A stretch of DNA of 64,000 nucleotides from Cryptolaemus montrouzieri (Eukaryota > Arthropoda > Insecta > Coleoptera > Coccinellidae). Each line of letters starts with the position of its first letter. Within the stretch, counting starts at the first letter, position 1. Location of the stretch: NCBI GenBank assembly GCA_013387265.2, contig JABFTP020000062.1, positions 52,168,345 to 52,232,344 on the forward strand, read 5' to 3'. Positions 22,826-35,552 of the stretch are shown piece after piece. A model generated the notes under the pieces. It made no database searches. It worked only from the letters and a program-made list of their open reading frames with translations, and was not told where the DNA came from. Position numbers and translations under genes: made by a program.

Positions 22826-24440
22826 ACGCAAGTCTCCGATACTTGCATCGTAGACTATCGCTGTGATCTAATATGCACCTTCGTACACACGGCACGGACA
22901 TTTCGTTGACATGTGGGCAATGTTAGTCTCGCACGAGTCCAGTAGTGCGTCGCTACACAAGTTTTATCAAGTTCAAAGACGGCGAGGCAATAAGTGAATA
23001 TTGAAAAATAGACTTATGCGCTAAAGAACTATTCGTTTTACAGAAAAAGCATGATTGGAAGTGAGAAAAGGATCAATATCCCAAGTTCCAAAATTTGTTC
23101 TATGGTGTGATCACTACGATTGCAAGGTTTGACTGATGGTTAGTCACGACGTGTACGAAGTGTGACATTTAGATATGATACAATGGATTCGGAGATTTGC
23201 GGACAAAAGCTTTCAGGTTTCAGCGCACTGGCAAACTTGAATTGACTTGTCGCCACCGCGTAGTCAATCAAATGGTTGTTTACGAGCTCAGTACAATGGA
23301 TTTGTTAGAACTTTCATTCTCAATATCGAAAAACGAGAAAAGGAAAAAATTATATATCTTGAAAAGTAATGCACCGATTGATATTGATGAATTTACTATG
23401 TATAATTCTTTGCTGCAAGAGGTTTGACCACTATAACGTTTTCAAGAACTAAATAAAACTTTTATACTTTTCAGAATATTGTAACCGTTGAAACAATTAA
23501 ACGATATGTACCTACCTCTTTTAACAATTATATAATGCTTTTGGAGAAATTGAACTAATAGTAATCAGGTAAATTCCTTGTTATAAATTCCGTCTCGCCA
23601 ATAGTTATTCTATTTTTGTTTGATAACTATAAATTGGTATTAAGTAGGGTACACAAGATTACAACTGATTCACAATACTTTCACGTTTTTCTTCGAATTA
23701 CTTCTTTCTAGCTGGTGTACACGATATATCAAAATTTACTGTACCGATTCGTCCGGATATATAACGTGTGATGTAGAGCCATAGATTGACTGCATTCAGT
23801 TATTATAAAAAATTATACAATTTGAAACCTAACATAATGGAAACACCAGACTTTCCTTTCAAACAGCTCCTAATTCTCCAAAAACAGTATTTCTTTTTCC
23901 CTACGTCACGTTCTATCTATTTCCCACCTAAATAATATTTTTCGAGCGTCAAGTTGGTACAACACCTGTAAGATTTCTCCTTCGAGCTTAAGTTCATTTT
24001 ATTTCTTTGCGATAAAACGTCTCCAATTTTGCAATTTATGAGGTTACGGACAACATTTGGGATCCACCGGAAAAAACTTTATTACAATTTTTCATTCTAT
24101 ACGACAATATTGATTGGACTATAGAATTGCGTACCATAGACGGAAAAACAATACTTTAGTTGTATATATATTTATCGGTAGAGACCCTCTTTTCCAGAAC
24201 CTTTCTCGTAGAAAACTGTATTTATCACCGCTGTATTCAAGAGTTTCGATAAATTGGATCTTAAATTATGTTCTATCCTTCATCTTTCAATGCCTTCAAA
24301 AATGATAGTCTTGAATTGGGGAAGAAATATCGCTTCTTCTGGCTCGGCATCAACTCATACTACAAAAACAACATGGCTAGTGGTCTGGATTGAAAACTGT
24401 TCAACCAAAAGAAAAAAAAAGAAAGTTTGTGGTCGAGTTG
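22826..24440. other. no gene supported
   Basis: A plus-strand frame at 23197-23427 ends SKNEKRKKLYILKSNAPID... with no recognised family and no clear splice sites, so it is not called. The rest is AT-rich without motifs. Confidence 0.4.
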
Positions 24441-24930
24441 GCAGGTTCTTGTTCAAGGAAATAGCTAACCAGTGGATTGCCTAAGGATCAATAATTGCTC
24501 CCTTTTTTGTTTCGTTCGTTAGGGATATCTCTGATATCTGATAATACTATCCTATAGTATGTACGACATGGAGTTTATCGGAAGCTGGTGTGGTGATTGA
24601 CTCCTTTCAGAGAACACTTGTGTTGTTTTGCAAATGGACAGGAATAATTCACTCGTGGCCTAAGCTTATATCATACACCGATAGAAAGTCTCGTCGCAAG
24701 TAGGTTTGGAGTGGTTCTTACCCTTATTTCTACTGGTCTGGTCATGTAAATAGTGTGTGTAAACGTCCAAGACTTCGTTTCATCTTATTCGTAAATTCCT
24801 TTCTTAGATCACGTTCAGGGCATCCATAAAACTCTATGAAACTTACGCGCCACCGTTACTTGAGCACGTTGTACAGTTTGGTGTCCAAAGCGCGATCCAG
24901 GTCGAGTAGAAAATATGGAACGTCGTGCAG
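24440..24930 (+). pseudogene. LINE reverse transcriptase thumb/C-terminal fragment, CR1/L2 group
   Basis: A degraded plus-strand reading shows LSEAGVVIDSFQRTLVLFCKW, reminiscent of the D-x-LQ-x-DL-x-x-L-x-x-W block after YADD. LRFHLIRKFLS follows, and then FRASIKLYETYAPPLLEHVV, matching the LY-x-x-x-VRPxLEYA block. Many stops are present. Assignment to a clade is tentative. Confidence 0.42.
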
Positions 24931-25590
24931 AACGATTATCCCACGGTCGAATTAGGCCGGTATACACGAAAAGTCTACGTGCTCGTAATTTAATTTCGTT
25001 TAGTCAACAAAGACAGAGGTGATTTTTGAATTCTCGAATTCAATTTTGATGCTTTGAGTCCTATAATTCAACTTGTATACCGACACCTATCTGCGAGATC
25101 ATCGGATGAAGTTGAAGCAGGAAACGTTCAGGATTGTTCAACGGCAGAAAATGGTCAGTAAAGATATATATGACATATGGTATGGTTCGAGTGGATAAAT
25201 AATAACTCAGTGTCTTTAAGTTTGTTATTCACTTTATAGAACTTGAATTACTCCTTTTGTAATAATAATAAAATAATAACAAAAAATAATAAATAGGACC
25301 ATAATATAGGTTTCTCCATGAATTCACAATGAATTAGGTACATCTCTTTTTATGATGACTAGAGACACAAATAGAGTGAACTTTTATTTTTTCCTGTCTT
25401 TCTTGTTGACCTCTCAACTTTGACTTTCCGTGACCATCTTGAGCTTCACTGACTTGTTCCAGACTATCCTTGTAGCAGCTCGAGATTATATAGAGTTAGA
25501 CGGAGTTCCAAAGATATCAAAATTTTCGAATAGTTGTTACAATGTCGACATATGAGTTGATTCAAGCCGAGCAATATCTTTAATTTTTTT
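24931..25590. other. no gene recognised
   Basis: AT-rich sequence with short AT/TAA-rich tracts near 25260 and no supported feature. Confidence 0.4.
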
Positions 25591-25599
25591 AGCAAACAG

Positions 25600-25800
25600 A
25601 ACATCGTTAACAAGCCCCAGCCATCTTTTTCCCTAGATTTGGCTCCTGCGATATTTTCCTGTTTCAAAAACTGAGGAGAATCATGAAAGGATGGTGAAGC
25701 GAAAAAAAATTGCATCGCTGAAAGAGCTCAAGGCCATACGGATTTCCAGGCAGTAATGCCGAATCCCCCTTCGAGATCTGAAGAAATTGGACGTTTCAAA
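25600..25800 (+). pseudogene. mariner transposase C-terminal fragment
   Basis: QPSFSLDLAPAIFSCFK matches the mariner block PPYSPDLAPCDFFLFPK, with the third catalytic D altered here. IASLKELKAI follows, matching the SLKELKAIP segment downstream. Frames shift between the blocks. No termini were identified. Confidence 0.6.
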
Positions 25801-26495
25801 CAGGAAACAAAATTAATCATTTATTCACATAACTGGCTTGCATGGAAAATGAAATTTCGCGCTTTGATGACTCCCACTAACTAAAAAGCTGCATCTGCTC
25901 TATTCTGTCTGAAGAAGAGCTAACACAAATATATTTTCATATAAGCGGGGGAATACTCCGAAGAGGACAAAAAGACATTGCTAACTTAATGATTATATTT
26001 CGAAAAAAAAAAGTTATTTTTCGAACATCCATTATTTTGTGAGTGTACTATCTAAGTACTAAGTACTAAGAAGACAAGTTCGAATTTCCAGTTCATCTTC
26101 GCATTAGAGGTTATTACACTCCTACTAAAGAAAGATATCTGAGTGGAACTGCTCTATACTTAATAGATTATAATTGAAGAGGTTAAAGATGATAGGTGTC
26201 CAATTACGGTACACTATCAGTTAATTAATATCGTATAGCCATACATTACGACAATGAGGACCTGGGAAAATGGATGTAAATACACCTCTATGGGCTATTA
26301 GGGTCGATTAAGCAACGGTCAATGTACGTGGGATATTCATTAGTTCCTTGAATGTTTACATCACAGGAATAATTTTCACTACTCATTTTTCTTGATACCT
26401 CGTTTTTCATTTGACTCATATTTTCGTCATTTTGGCACTTAAGAAGGGTTGCCATTTATGAAAACATCTCTGTATAGTTTTTGTTTTTTGAAAAT
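25801..26495. other. no gene recognised
   Basis: AT-rich sequence with no supported coding motif. Confidence 0.4.
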
Positions 26496-26499
26496 CAGG

Positions 26500-26720
26500 C
26501 CTCAAAGAAGAATGTTCTTTCTGAATTTCGAAATTCAATTGTCGAGATAATCACGCTACTGAAACTGAGATTTGAAAACTTATCAACAAATTGGAAGCCA
26601 CTGGTTCTGTTTTGGACGAAAACATCAAATTCATATAAGTCTTGCTTGTTCCAAAAAGTTACGTATTGCTCTAACAACCATGTGGCCACTAAGATTGTAT
26701 GACTCATTACTTTTATACTT
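26500..26720 (+). pseudogene. copia-type gag fragment
   Basis: The plus-strand reading FEKLINKLEATGSVLDENIKFI, then VLLVPKSYVLL, matches the gag (UBN2-type) signature of copia elements, F-x-x-L-x-x-L-x-x-x-G-x-x-x-D-E-x-x...LLSLPxSY. Stops and one shift are present. No protease, integrase, RT or LTR was found nearby. Confidence 0.5.
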
Positions 26721-29641
26721 CTTTTTGTAGTGTTATTTGAAAGGGGATATTTATAAGGACAATCCTCAAACAATTCCATAACTGAAAAACAAACAGAAAA
26801 TTCAATGTAAATTGATTGATAGACCTTCTACTAAAATGCAAACATACTGTATTTCATCAACTACTTGAAAAAACTAATGGAAAATCACGATAAGACGTGA
26901 GAATTGTAAAAGTAGAATTGATTCACGAGGGAGGTTCTTATCATGGTTTTATTCACTAGCTCATCCTCGAAATATACTACACAAGAATCCGTGACTTTTA
27001 CATTGATTCACGTCGATCATCGTTTGGGCGAATTTCCCAGATTTAGCACTCCAACTAGGAAGACTTTCATCAAGTTAAGATAAAAATTTTAGCAGTGTAG
27101 AAATATACCGACAGTAGAAAGTCGATCACCGATAGCAAGCAGCGGGCAAGTACTGGGTGACCACTTAGACTCAGATCGGTTTTTGCTATCGATTTCTTTT
27201 TACTGAATATTTCGAATTACTCAGTGAACAAAACCTAGGCTCCTTACTACGATGTAGAATGGATGATTTAGATAACGCTATTGCTATAAAGAGTGCAGAT
27301 TGGGATGGTATAGTTTCAGTGAAAGGTCAGGCAATATTTTAAGACATTTCACACGACGCATCAATTGTTTTCAGTCAGATTTGCGAGTAAATTCAATCAG
27401 AAAGGGAGTGGAAAAACCGTCTATTTTTTTTTCAAATGTATATCATATTACACCTAGTTGGAAAGATCTCTCAAAACACAAGCAATTTACCATGCAGAGC
27501 TTTTGGAATAACCTCCATAAACCATTATCATCTTATCATTCTATGAGATGCATTATTTAGAATGAGGATGAAGAAGACCCTGCAGTTTTACGTTTGCTCA
27601 CGGATGAAAATAATTTCATTTTGAATTTGCCACTTGTAGGCACTATTTTCTTTCATGACTTGATCGTCAAAATATTTTGTATCTCGTATATATGGGTGTT
27701 TATCTTCTGCTTTAGCTCGCCCTTCGCCTCGTTTCAGTTGCCGTTTTTGTTTATGTAACTCTTTTTGTCTTTGCTTTTTCATCCCCTATTCTCAAAGCTC
27801 GTTTCTCACCTTGTCTCACATGAGATTTTTGTTTATATAACTCTCTATCTTTGCTTTTCCAACTAATTAAACTAGTATATTTCTTTTTTTTAACAATGTT
27901 CTTTCTGTTGCCTATTACTCATATTTTTCTGTTCCTACAATTTAGTCTCTTTCATTTCGAAAACCAGCAAATATATTTTACTATTACGATAATTACCTTC
28001 CTTGCTCTATCATTACTGTCTCCCAGCATTATTTTCTTCCAAGGGACGTTAATGACGGGGATGGTATAGTAGAACGTTCACGACTTATACTCCGTCATTA
28101 TCTCAATATATAAAATATGCGAGTATCTCAATGAAACTTCATAGAATTGACAACATTCGGGAGGAAGAACGTATTTTCCTTCAAATTTCGAATATCCATT
28201 TCTTCTTACCTTTTACAATGATAAAAACACTCCACACAACTGGCGTGGGGCGGCAGGGGACTGTAGTGATATTCCATATATTCTTCTTGTTCTTGTGATT
28301 ATAATTTTCGAATTCCTAAAGTTACCCAGTAGGTATAGTAATCTCTCATATAATCGCAAAAACAGTGATAAAAGACTTTAGCAATGGATTTTATTTATTT
28401 TTACGATATGTTACCTCTATAAATTTCACTTTACGTAAGGTTATATATAATAGTAAAATATTTAGTACCCCGTATATCCTTGTTTGCACTCAATGGAAAT
28501 GTGAATCTCCTATGACACCACGATAAGAATCAATCGAAGCAAAGCTGCGACCTCCCAAATGCTAATATTTATATTTACGGTTAATTCCTAAATACCTAAT
28601 TCTTGACGAGTCGTTAACGATGCCGAAATTACTCATAGGATTATCACAGTTGATCAGTTCATTAATAGATTCTAAATCACCTGAAATTGAGAATATTGGT
28701 TTGTTCCTGTTTAACTCGTATCTTTCCTAATCCTTACCAGACCTTACTGTATCCGAGAAACATTGGTTCTGGAAATGGAATTCCCAATTCTCATGTTTAT
28801 TGCAGATGATTCAAGAAATATTTAGATGTTTATCTCAAATTGTTGATTAAAAGAAAACCGTGGTGAAAGTATTTTTTAATATATTCTATAAAACTTGACG
28901 AGATTAGAATAATTTGGTAGCTACGTGTATATTTCCTTGAATGATTGGAATAAACTTCATTCTCGAGATTTAACCAATTGAATTTTAAAAAATTACATTG
29001 GTATTTCAAGCAGAAACCTGATATTTAAAGAATTATGGGCGTCAATAATTTTGCTTCAATTCAACAATATCCATTTTTCGCTCGTTTTGAGCATAATATG
29101 GATTCAATTACCTATCTGATCTTCTAGAGATGATTTGCGAACAGTTCTAGAAAATGAAAACTTTTGTAGCTGGAATATGAAAAGCCGCATCATTTCATCT
29201 ATGTCTGATTACGAGATAATATAAGAATTGACTTTATTTCAATTTACTTATTCTGTCAATAAAAGGATCGAATCAAAGTTTTGAATATGAACTTGAAATT
29301 GTAAAATTATTCACAATGCAGTTCTCAAAATGATGAAACTTTCTTTTCCTTCAATTCAATACGAAAAACGGAGCAGTTTAGGAATGGTGTGTCCAATGAA
29401 AACTTGCAATATTAATTTAATAATTCAAATGAATTGAGATTCATACGAGATTCGAAGTTGTCTCGAAATATTTTCTAGAATTATAATCATACAAATTCGA
29501 TATGTAAGCAAAACCAATATTCTCTGAAACCTCATGATAAGATCACATACGAAAGCGGTGAAAGCAACAAACGACAAAAAACTTTGTCGAAATTTAAACA
29601 CCTTAGCGAGATCTTCAACAATAATCTTGACAGAAACTCAC
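26721..29641. other. largely non-coding; presumed intron or flank of the spinster-like gene
   Basis: This lies downstream of the GTGAGT donor at 29641. No spinster exon 2 could be found. A minus-strand Lys/Arg-rich frame at 27588-27782 is noted separately: its DNA repeats with a period of about 81 bp (27745-27781 and 27826-27861). Confidence 0.45.
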
Positions 29642-29888
29642 CTGCAATTGTAAATCTATCCATATAATTAATCAAATTAACGAAACACAAAATAAAAATA
29701 GCGATCCATTCACGTGAAGTAACATCTCTCAAAGTTTTTTCCTTCACTTCGACATTATCTCTTCGATCACTCTGTGAATTAGAATGTAACAATTCCGCTT
29801 GGGAATGATTTTGGGGAATATCAACTTCCATAGTTTTAAACTGTTTCAACATTAAATTCGAACTTCTTTCTATTTTCTCGGACGGCAT
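29642..29888 (-). CDS. spinster-like MFS transporter, first coding exon
   Basis: ATG at 29888 (context GGAAATATGCC) opens 82 codons and one base. About 58 polar residues form a cytosolic N terminus. The first membrane segment (EWIAIFILCFVNLINY) follows, and directly after it MDRFTIAG, the hallmark NYxDRxTIAG of the spinster/SPNS family of lysosomal or endosomal lysolipid/sphingolipid transporters. The exon ends in GCAG|GTGAGT (donor 29636-29641, phase 1), and translation beyond it loses family similarity, which supports the splice site. The full protein should have 12 membrane segments (about 500 residues). The remaining exons lie to the left of this one and were not found in this window. No stop or frameshift is visible, so it looks functional. 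Which spinster paralogue this is cannot be told. Confidence 0.85.
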
Positions 29889-32200
29889 ATTTCCAATCCG
29901 AATAACCTAACCGACCGGTAAACAAAACTTGAATGAGTCCGTGACACATATAGTATGATTTCCATCTTGGCGGGTTGATACTGCGCAAACGTCCGTAGAA
30001 TCACCTGATGGATGACTTAGATAGTTGAAAGGTGATTGTATAAAGGTTTCTTAGTAATCTACAATATTACACTATGTCAAATGATAAAAATATAATTATT
30101 ATATTATTCGTTCAGATGAGTTGTCACCGTCACTCACTAATTATTAGTAAATACATATATTCAAACAAAGAATAACAGCTGCATCACTTTGCAACATATA
30201 ATGAAACGTCACGTTCCACTTTAGTCACAGAACTCGATGTAGAATATTCCGCGGGAACAACATAGAAACAGGAACTCTTCTTATTTCTATACATAAAACT
30301 GGCCTTCGTTTTATACATTATGCCTAACGAAAGACAAATAGAATAAGTCAATGAAATTGACGAAATTGAGTTTCGTCTTACATTTTACCAAGCTTGATTT
30401 CCAAATTTATTTTTATCAGTATTAAAATGATAGAATTGAAATATTTGTTTTCCAAATTATACATCTGGATGAATAATTAACCTCAGTTCTCTAACACATT
30501 GTTTCAGAATGCTATGGTAGACCACAAAAGAACACTCTCAAGTTTTTTCATATCTGAGTTGTTATCAAAAAGTAAACTTATTCCTTTTCAATTTCACGAT
30601 TATATAATTATATAAGAATATGTGACCAATGAAGGAATTCATCTATTCTATCAATATCAACAAAATATCGAAATAAAAATTTATGTTAAATAGTCAAAGT
30701 TCAAAAATGAACTTCTTAATGAGTATTATAGGAATCTAACGATTGGTTAGTCAACGATTCAAATAGCTATTTGGAGCGATTCTAGCACCATGAAAATCAT
30801 TTTCATGTAGATAACAATTAAAGAAATATGGATTCATTATTAGTCGAATCGGCAGTTAGCTGAGCGGCAGAAACTAGCAAAATACTGATCAATTTGTCTA
30901 AAAACTCCAGTATTGGCTCTGAAGGTAAATCTCCGCTCAAATGTCCCGTTCACTTATAGACGCAGGATAATTAGAAACGAGATTAGAGTCTATTACAAAT
31001 AAATCTCAGTTGGTTCAACCAGATGAAATACTTGAGCAGCGGACCTTCACTTCAAAGGCTTACCTATAGAGGAAAATCTCTCAATTAGGTAGCAGGGCAG
31101 GAAGGAAATACTAATACCGAAAATGATAGCTAGTTTTTATACATTTTGTTAGGCCCATCAAATTATGTTCTGCAGTGATTTGATAGCTCAAGATGAATCA
31201 AATTATTCAAATGACATGGTGAGATAGTGTGCTGACACTCGCATGTATGTGTAGTATTATCACTCTTCCCTTTGAGACAATTCGTAAGCTTCGAAATTTG
31301 TATAAAGAGCTTGGGAAAGTCTTCAACCAAGTTAACACTTGTGTATTTATCGCTCTTCTTCAGCATCTTTCAATAAAGAAATCAGGAGGACCATAAGATG
31401 GTTCTGGCCAAATTCTGAGGGGCACTAGAATTCACTCTCGTCAGGTGCACAAGATTCTCTCCAGATATACGTTGTGCAATACATCCATAAAATAGACAGT
31501 ATACGCACTATGGTAGAGTGATGTTAGAGATTTTTGCGCGACTGTTCGTTTCACGTTGAAAGCGCTAGACCTAATAGCTTTAACTGCCATATTGCCCAGC
31601 TGAAGAACTGATCAGACTTGAGCTGTTTGGACCTCAAGAATTCAAACTGAAATAAGTAAGTTCTCATCCACTTAGCTCAAAGGCTTTGTAAGAAGTATGA
31701 ATCTCTTGGATGAAGTCTTAGCCACAATTTACTATGAATACTACCTATGGCATTTACTATAAAAGCGTTCGCAGGTGGATAAATGGTAGACAAAAAGGAA
31801 CTTCAAGCTTGGCAACCAGTTTCAAAAAAGAAATTTGAAAAAGCTAAGGATACTGGACTTGAGAGGTTGTCAGAAGCTTTCTTCGCCGATAGGAAAGAAG
31901 TAAACGGATTTTTGAACTTCCCATCAGACATTGCCACATGTACCACCTACATAAAATCCGAATCCAACAGAAAAGGCAAATATGTCGATGGATTCACAAG
32001 GAGGATGAAACAACGAAATTTGCCCTATTTGTTGTAAACTCTGATAATATTTTAGGGCCTACATCCCCAGGTACAGAGATTTAACGAAATATGAGAGAAG
32101 ATCCCATGCATACCATAAACATTTACGAGGGATGTCTTTGAAGTTTTGCATATATAGCTAGCAGGAAACAATATTCGGTTTTAAAGACTTTATCAATTTT
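29889..32200. other. upstream region of the spinster-like gene; no other gene supported
   Basis: The first ~150 bp hold the presumed 5' untranslated leader (minus strand). Further right are short frames, including 31783-32037 (plus strand, Lys/Glu-rich), without a recognised family. No clear TATA or initiator could be assigned. Confidence 0.4.
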
Positions 32201-32204
32201 TCCA

Positions 32205-33175
32205 AGTATTCCCCGTGAAGATTTATTCAATGCTGAATTCGTTTGAACCAATTCTGCAAGCAGTTATTCCAATCGTTCGCTGCTACATTCAAAATGTCCT
32301 TTTGGAAGGCGTCAACAGCTTCTTCTGAAGTCGGAAGCCTTTGACCATGCAATCCATTCTTGATTTTGGGAAAAGTAAAGAAAATCATTGGGACTTAGGT
32401 ACGGACTATCAGCAGAATGATGTAACAATTCAATGTTTTATTGCGTTTAATTGTTTTCCGGACTATGTGCGAAGTTGCATCGCCTTGGTGAAGGATAATT
32501 CGCTATTCGTGGTAGCTTTATCAAAGCTTACTAACTACTTGCAGTAAACAAATGATTGTATCAATCGGCAGTAATTGTATTTTGATCTTGAGAAAGAATC
32601 TGTTTTCGAAACAAGCCTTGCGATCATCTTTTTGGACACACTTCGGCACCGATGACTTCAGTGAGTTTTCCCCCAAAACATCTTATTTTTTGGCTCGTAT
32701 GAATGAAAACGAAATTTACAAACTCACATGTTGTGAACGTTTTTAGATTTTCCAAAGTTTAAACGGTCCAGAGTTTTTTTGATACTAATTCACTCATGCA
32801 GCTTTCTGTTCTTCGGTGTACAACAGGAAATTTTTTCACTCGCAATTCTTCGTACAAAATTATCTGTATTGAGGTCTTTGAAATCCGCAATGTATCAATC
32901 TCTCGATATATTGTATGCCGATCTTCCTGGATAATATTAGGCACAGCATCCATACTTCCTTGAGTGACTACAGTTTTTGGTGCACCTGTCCTTGGAACAT
33001 CGCTAAGCCTAACCCTTTTGCGTTCGGATCCTCCACACCAACCGGAAACAGTCGACTGTTGTGGTACTCAATGCCGAAAACACAAACCAACTCGCAGAGA
33101 TATTCTTGCTGAGATAATTGTCTTTGAAAAGTGCAGAAAATTGTAAGGCGTAAATGCTCACGGTTTAATTCCATG
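32205..33175 (-). pseudogene. mariner transposase, near full length but decayed
   Basis: From ATG at 33175: MELNREHLRLTIFCTFQRQL and SQQEYLCELVCVFG, the first helix-turn-helix in the style of Flexamat-type insect mariners. Then MDAVPNIIQEDRHTIYREID and ISKTSIQIILYEELRVKK, the second. After frame changes come SYEPKNKM, SKKMIARLVSKT, a decayed HHGDATSH region, FFTFPKIKNGLHGQRLPTSE and EEAVDAFQKDILNVAANDWN near the C terminus. Five or more shifts and stops are present, the catalytic aspartates are lost or altered, and terminal repeats were not defined. Confidence 0.8.
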
Positions 33176-33179
33176 TTTC

Positions 33180-33555
33180 AACTAACTTCTCAGCTTTGAC
33201 AGTTTGTTATCGCTAAAACACAGCACACAGAAATGAAATTTTGTATTTATATTTATACATCTAGTACTGATAGTTGATTGATGATGTCCTCCATGTCCCA
33301 GCATGAAAAACATAGAACACAATCTTCGTATCAGACTGTTGGGGACAGTAAGCCCCCTCTTAAGGCGTTGCTTCTTGAATTCTCAAATATACATCAAAAG
33401 ATCAAACAAAATCACTCGACGTGTTTCCACAAATTGTTCCAAACACTGCGGAATAAGAAATACACGGGATTGCACGTTTGAGATGGAACACCCTGTGTAA
33501 TTCATAATGTTCTAAAGCAGCTTTATAATGTGCAAAAATTATTTTTATATTACAG
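33180..33555. other. no gene recognised between mariner and PLE end
   Basis: Short overlapping plus-strand frames without family motifs. This may include the mariner 5' untranslated end. Confidence 0.4.
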
Positions 33556-33558
33556 AAA

Positions 33559-33990
33559 ATGGGCCATATTTTCAATAATCATCTCCTAGAAAATAGTCAC
33601 TCTTTCGACCCACAGTTTGAAATTTTGCATACAGATAATAAATATTGGAAGGTAGATCTTTGGAAAACTTTAGAAATCAACAAATACAAACACTCAGGTA
33701 AACTCATAAATGAACAAGTCGATTTAAGCTCTTCACCTCTATTGACTCTTCAGGGAGCAATCTATTCCTTAATTTTATCGGATATACCTGTCATCAATAA
33801 CCACTTAAGAAGGAAGAAGGAGCAACCCAATAAGCTTTTAATTACTTAAGAACATTTGTATTTATATTTTCATTCTTATTTATATGTAGTTGTCATAATT
33901 TCTGTACATTCATTCGTCCGAAGAAAGGTGTAGTTAAACACGTTACGAATCACAATTATTAAGTAAAATGCCTAAAACACATTACTTGTT
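33559..33990 (+). pseudogene. Penelope-like element 3' end (GIY-YIG C terminus and tail)
   Basis: The frame NNHLLENSHSFDPQFEILH, TLEINKYKHSGKLINEQVDL and SSSPLLTL is colinear with the C terminus of the PLE at 22380-22560 (NHLIKENHSF...LEINRYKHSDKLLNEQVDV). About 140 bp after the homology ends, TCCGAAGAAAG-GTGT-AGTTAA-ACAC-GTTACG gives a tail motif with the same layout as the hammerhead-like motif of that element but a different stem. The GIY and YIG motifs and the RT are absent. Confidence 0.75.
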
Positions 33991-34161
33991 TTTATTATTG
34001 ATAATGGAGTTCTACCAAGTAAAAGCCTTCCAAATTCAAAAGCCATATTTTCATCTTATTCAACAAGTTTGGATTTTTGAAAATTTTTATGTTTTCTGTA
34101 ACAAAAAGTATCCGAAAATTCGCATGTAAATTGTCCGCGTTGAGTATTTTTTAGTATTTTG

Positions 34162-34641
34162 AGTTTCTGCATGTTGTTAGGAAAAAAGAAGCCAAACCCA
34201 AAAAACCTGGCTAAAGTTCGAAAATCAACACGATACTGATTGTTTTCTTCGATATTCACGGTGTGGTTCATCATCAATTCATTCCGCAAGGTCAAACGGT
34301 CAATAAGGACTTCTATTTGTGGCAAAACAATTCGTGGAGTTTGCATGACGATAACGCACCATCTATCGAGCCACGGTTATTAACGACTTCAAGACCAAAC
34401 ACTCGATAAATAGGTACCATCGAGCAGACGCCTTTTTCGCCTGATCTAGTTCCGAGTAGCTTTTTTTTCCAGACTGAAATTGCCGCTCCGGGAATCAGAT
34501 ATGACTCCATAGACAAAAAAAAAGCTGAAGGTCATTCCTGAAAATGTTTGGATGATTGGAAAAAACGTTGGCACATGTGTATCGCTTCAAATGGAGCATA
34601 CTTTGAAGGACATTCAATAAATATTGAAGTAGATTAAGATT
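34162..34641 (+). pseudogene. mariner transposase, C-terminal half
   Basis: The plus-strand reading contains IVFFDIHGVVHHQFIPQGQ with one catalytic D, then TVNKDFYL, NNSWSLHDDNAPS with the second catalytic D (consensus HHDNAPSH), TPFSPDLVPSSFFFQTEI with the third D position altered, and LDDWKKRWHMCIASNGAYFE near the stop at about 34641. This is the classical DD34D mariner. A deletion or shift follows IRYDSI. The N-terminal DNA-binding half is missing. Confidence 0.88.
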
Positions 34642-35280
34642 TTTGTGTTTTATTTCAAATTTCCGGATATTTTTCTGTTACAGACTATTTCAATTTTTGA
34701 GGTCCATCAATTCAATAATAATGACGATAATTGTTACAAACATAACATGCAGTTTGGCTAGTTTTCTTCATACAAGTATATTTTTCTTAAGGGTGCCTAT
34801 TTATCACACTTTCCTACAATTTTTATCAATGAAAATAATATATAGGAAAATTCTCATTAAAATACAAATTTCTTTACCAACTTTTTATTTATTTGAATTT
34901 GTTCGTTAATTATATATTCTGAGTAAGGAATATAAGAAGAAATACATAATAGAAAACTAGTAATTATACATACATTGTTGGAAACACTCGGAGGAAATGT
35001 GAGTAAGTAATGAGGACGTAGAGAAATCGAGAGATAGAGATGAAAATAATGTCCAATACTATATATAGGACAAAATTTAGCCACAACATTATATATTTCG
35101 GAGTAAGTTTGCAAAATATTAATTCTACAGTAAATTTCAATATAGTTACTGATGTAGGTGATCATGAATATACTCAAGTTGAAAAATTGTATTACTTTGA
35201 CAGCATTCTTCAGGTTTTATCGGAGTTGCATCAACTTATTCATACTTTCTGAGAAAAATTATGATTTTTGTTGTTATAAA
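34642..35280. other. no gene recognised
   Basis: AT-rich. The frames here are low in complexity and lack motifs. Confidence 0.4.
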
Positions 35281-35286
35281 AGGGTA

Positions 35287-35312
35287 TATTATTATTATTA
35301 TTATTATTATTA
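35287..35312. repeat. (ATT)n simple repeat, LINE tail
   Basis: Eight to nine ATT units at the 3' end of the minus-strand LINE. Confidence 0.9.
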
Positions 35313-35552
35313 AACAAGTCAAGAGTCAAGGCAAATTTGCCTATTATGACTCAAATAAAAATAAAAAAAACAATGGTGCCTATTCTAAGTTATACAAATC
35401 AAAACAATATTGGAAGTGTTGGCGCATGAAACCAAAATAACTAATACTTAACTTAATGAATTAATGAATACAAAAACTTTTTTTTTCCTATATGAGAAAG
35501 AGAAAACAAAAATATATGAGATTCAATATGAAATATTATTAAAGAGTTTGTT

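Noticed and set aside
23197..23427. Plus-strand frame as a candidate host exon
   Set aside because: No convincing acceptor or donor and no family recognised.
26495..26779. Minus-strand 94-codon frame preceded by a splice-like TTTTTCAG
   Set aside because: The plus strand of the same stretch carries a copia gag signature, so the minus-strand frame is treated as a shadow.
31783..32037. Plus-strand 84-codon Lys/Glu-rich frame
   Set aside because: No recognised family, no splice signals, and close to a decayed mariner. Not enough support for a gene.
34857..35252. Overlapping frames on both strands in AT-rich DNA
   Set aside because: No family motif, splice signal or coding bias. Expected by chance at this composition.
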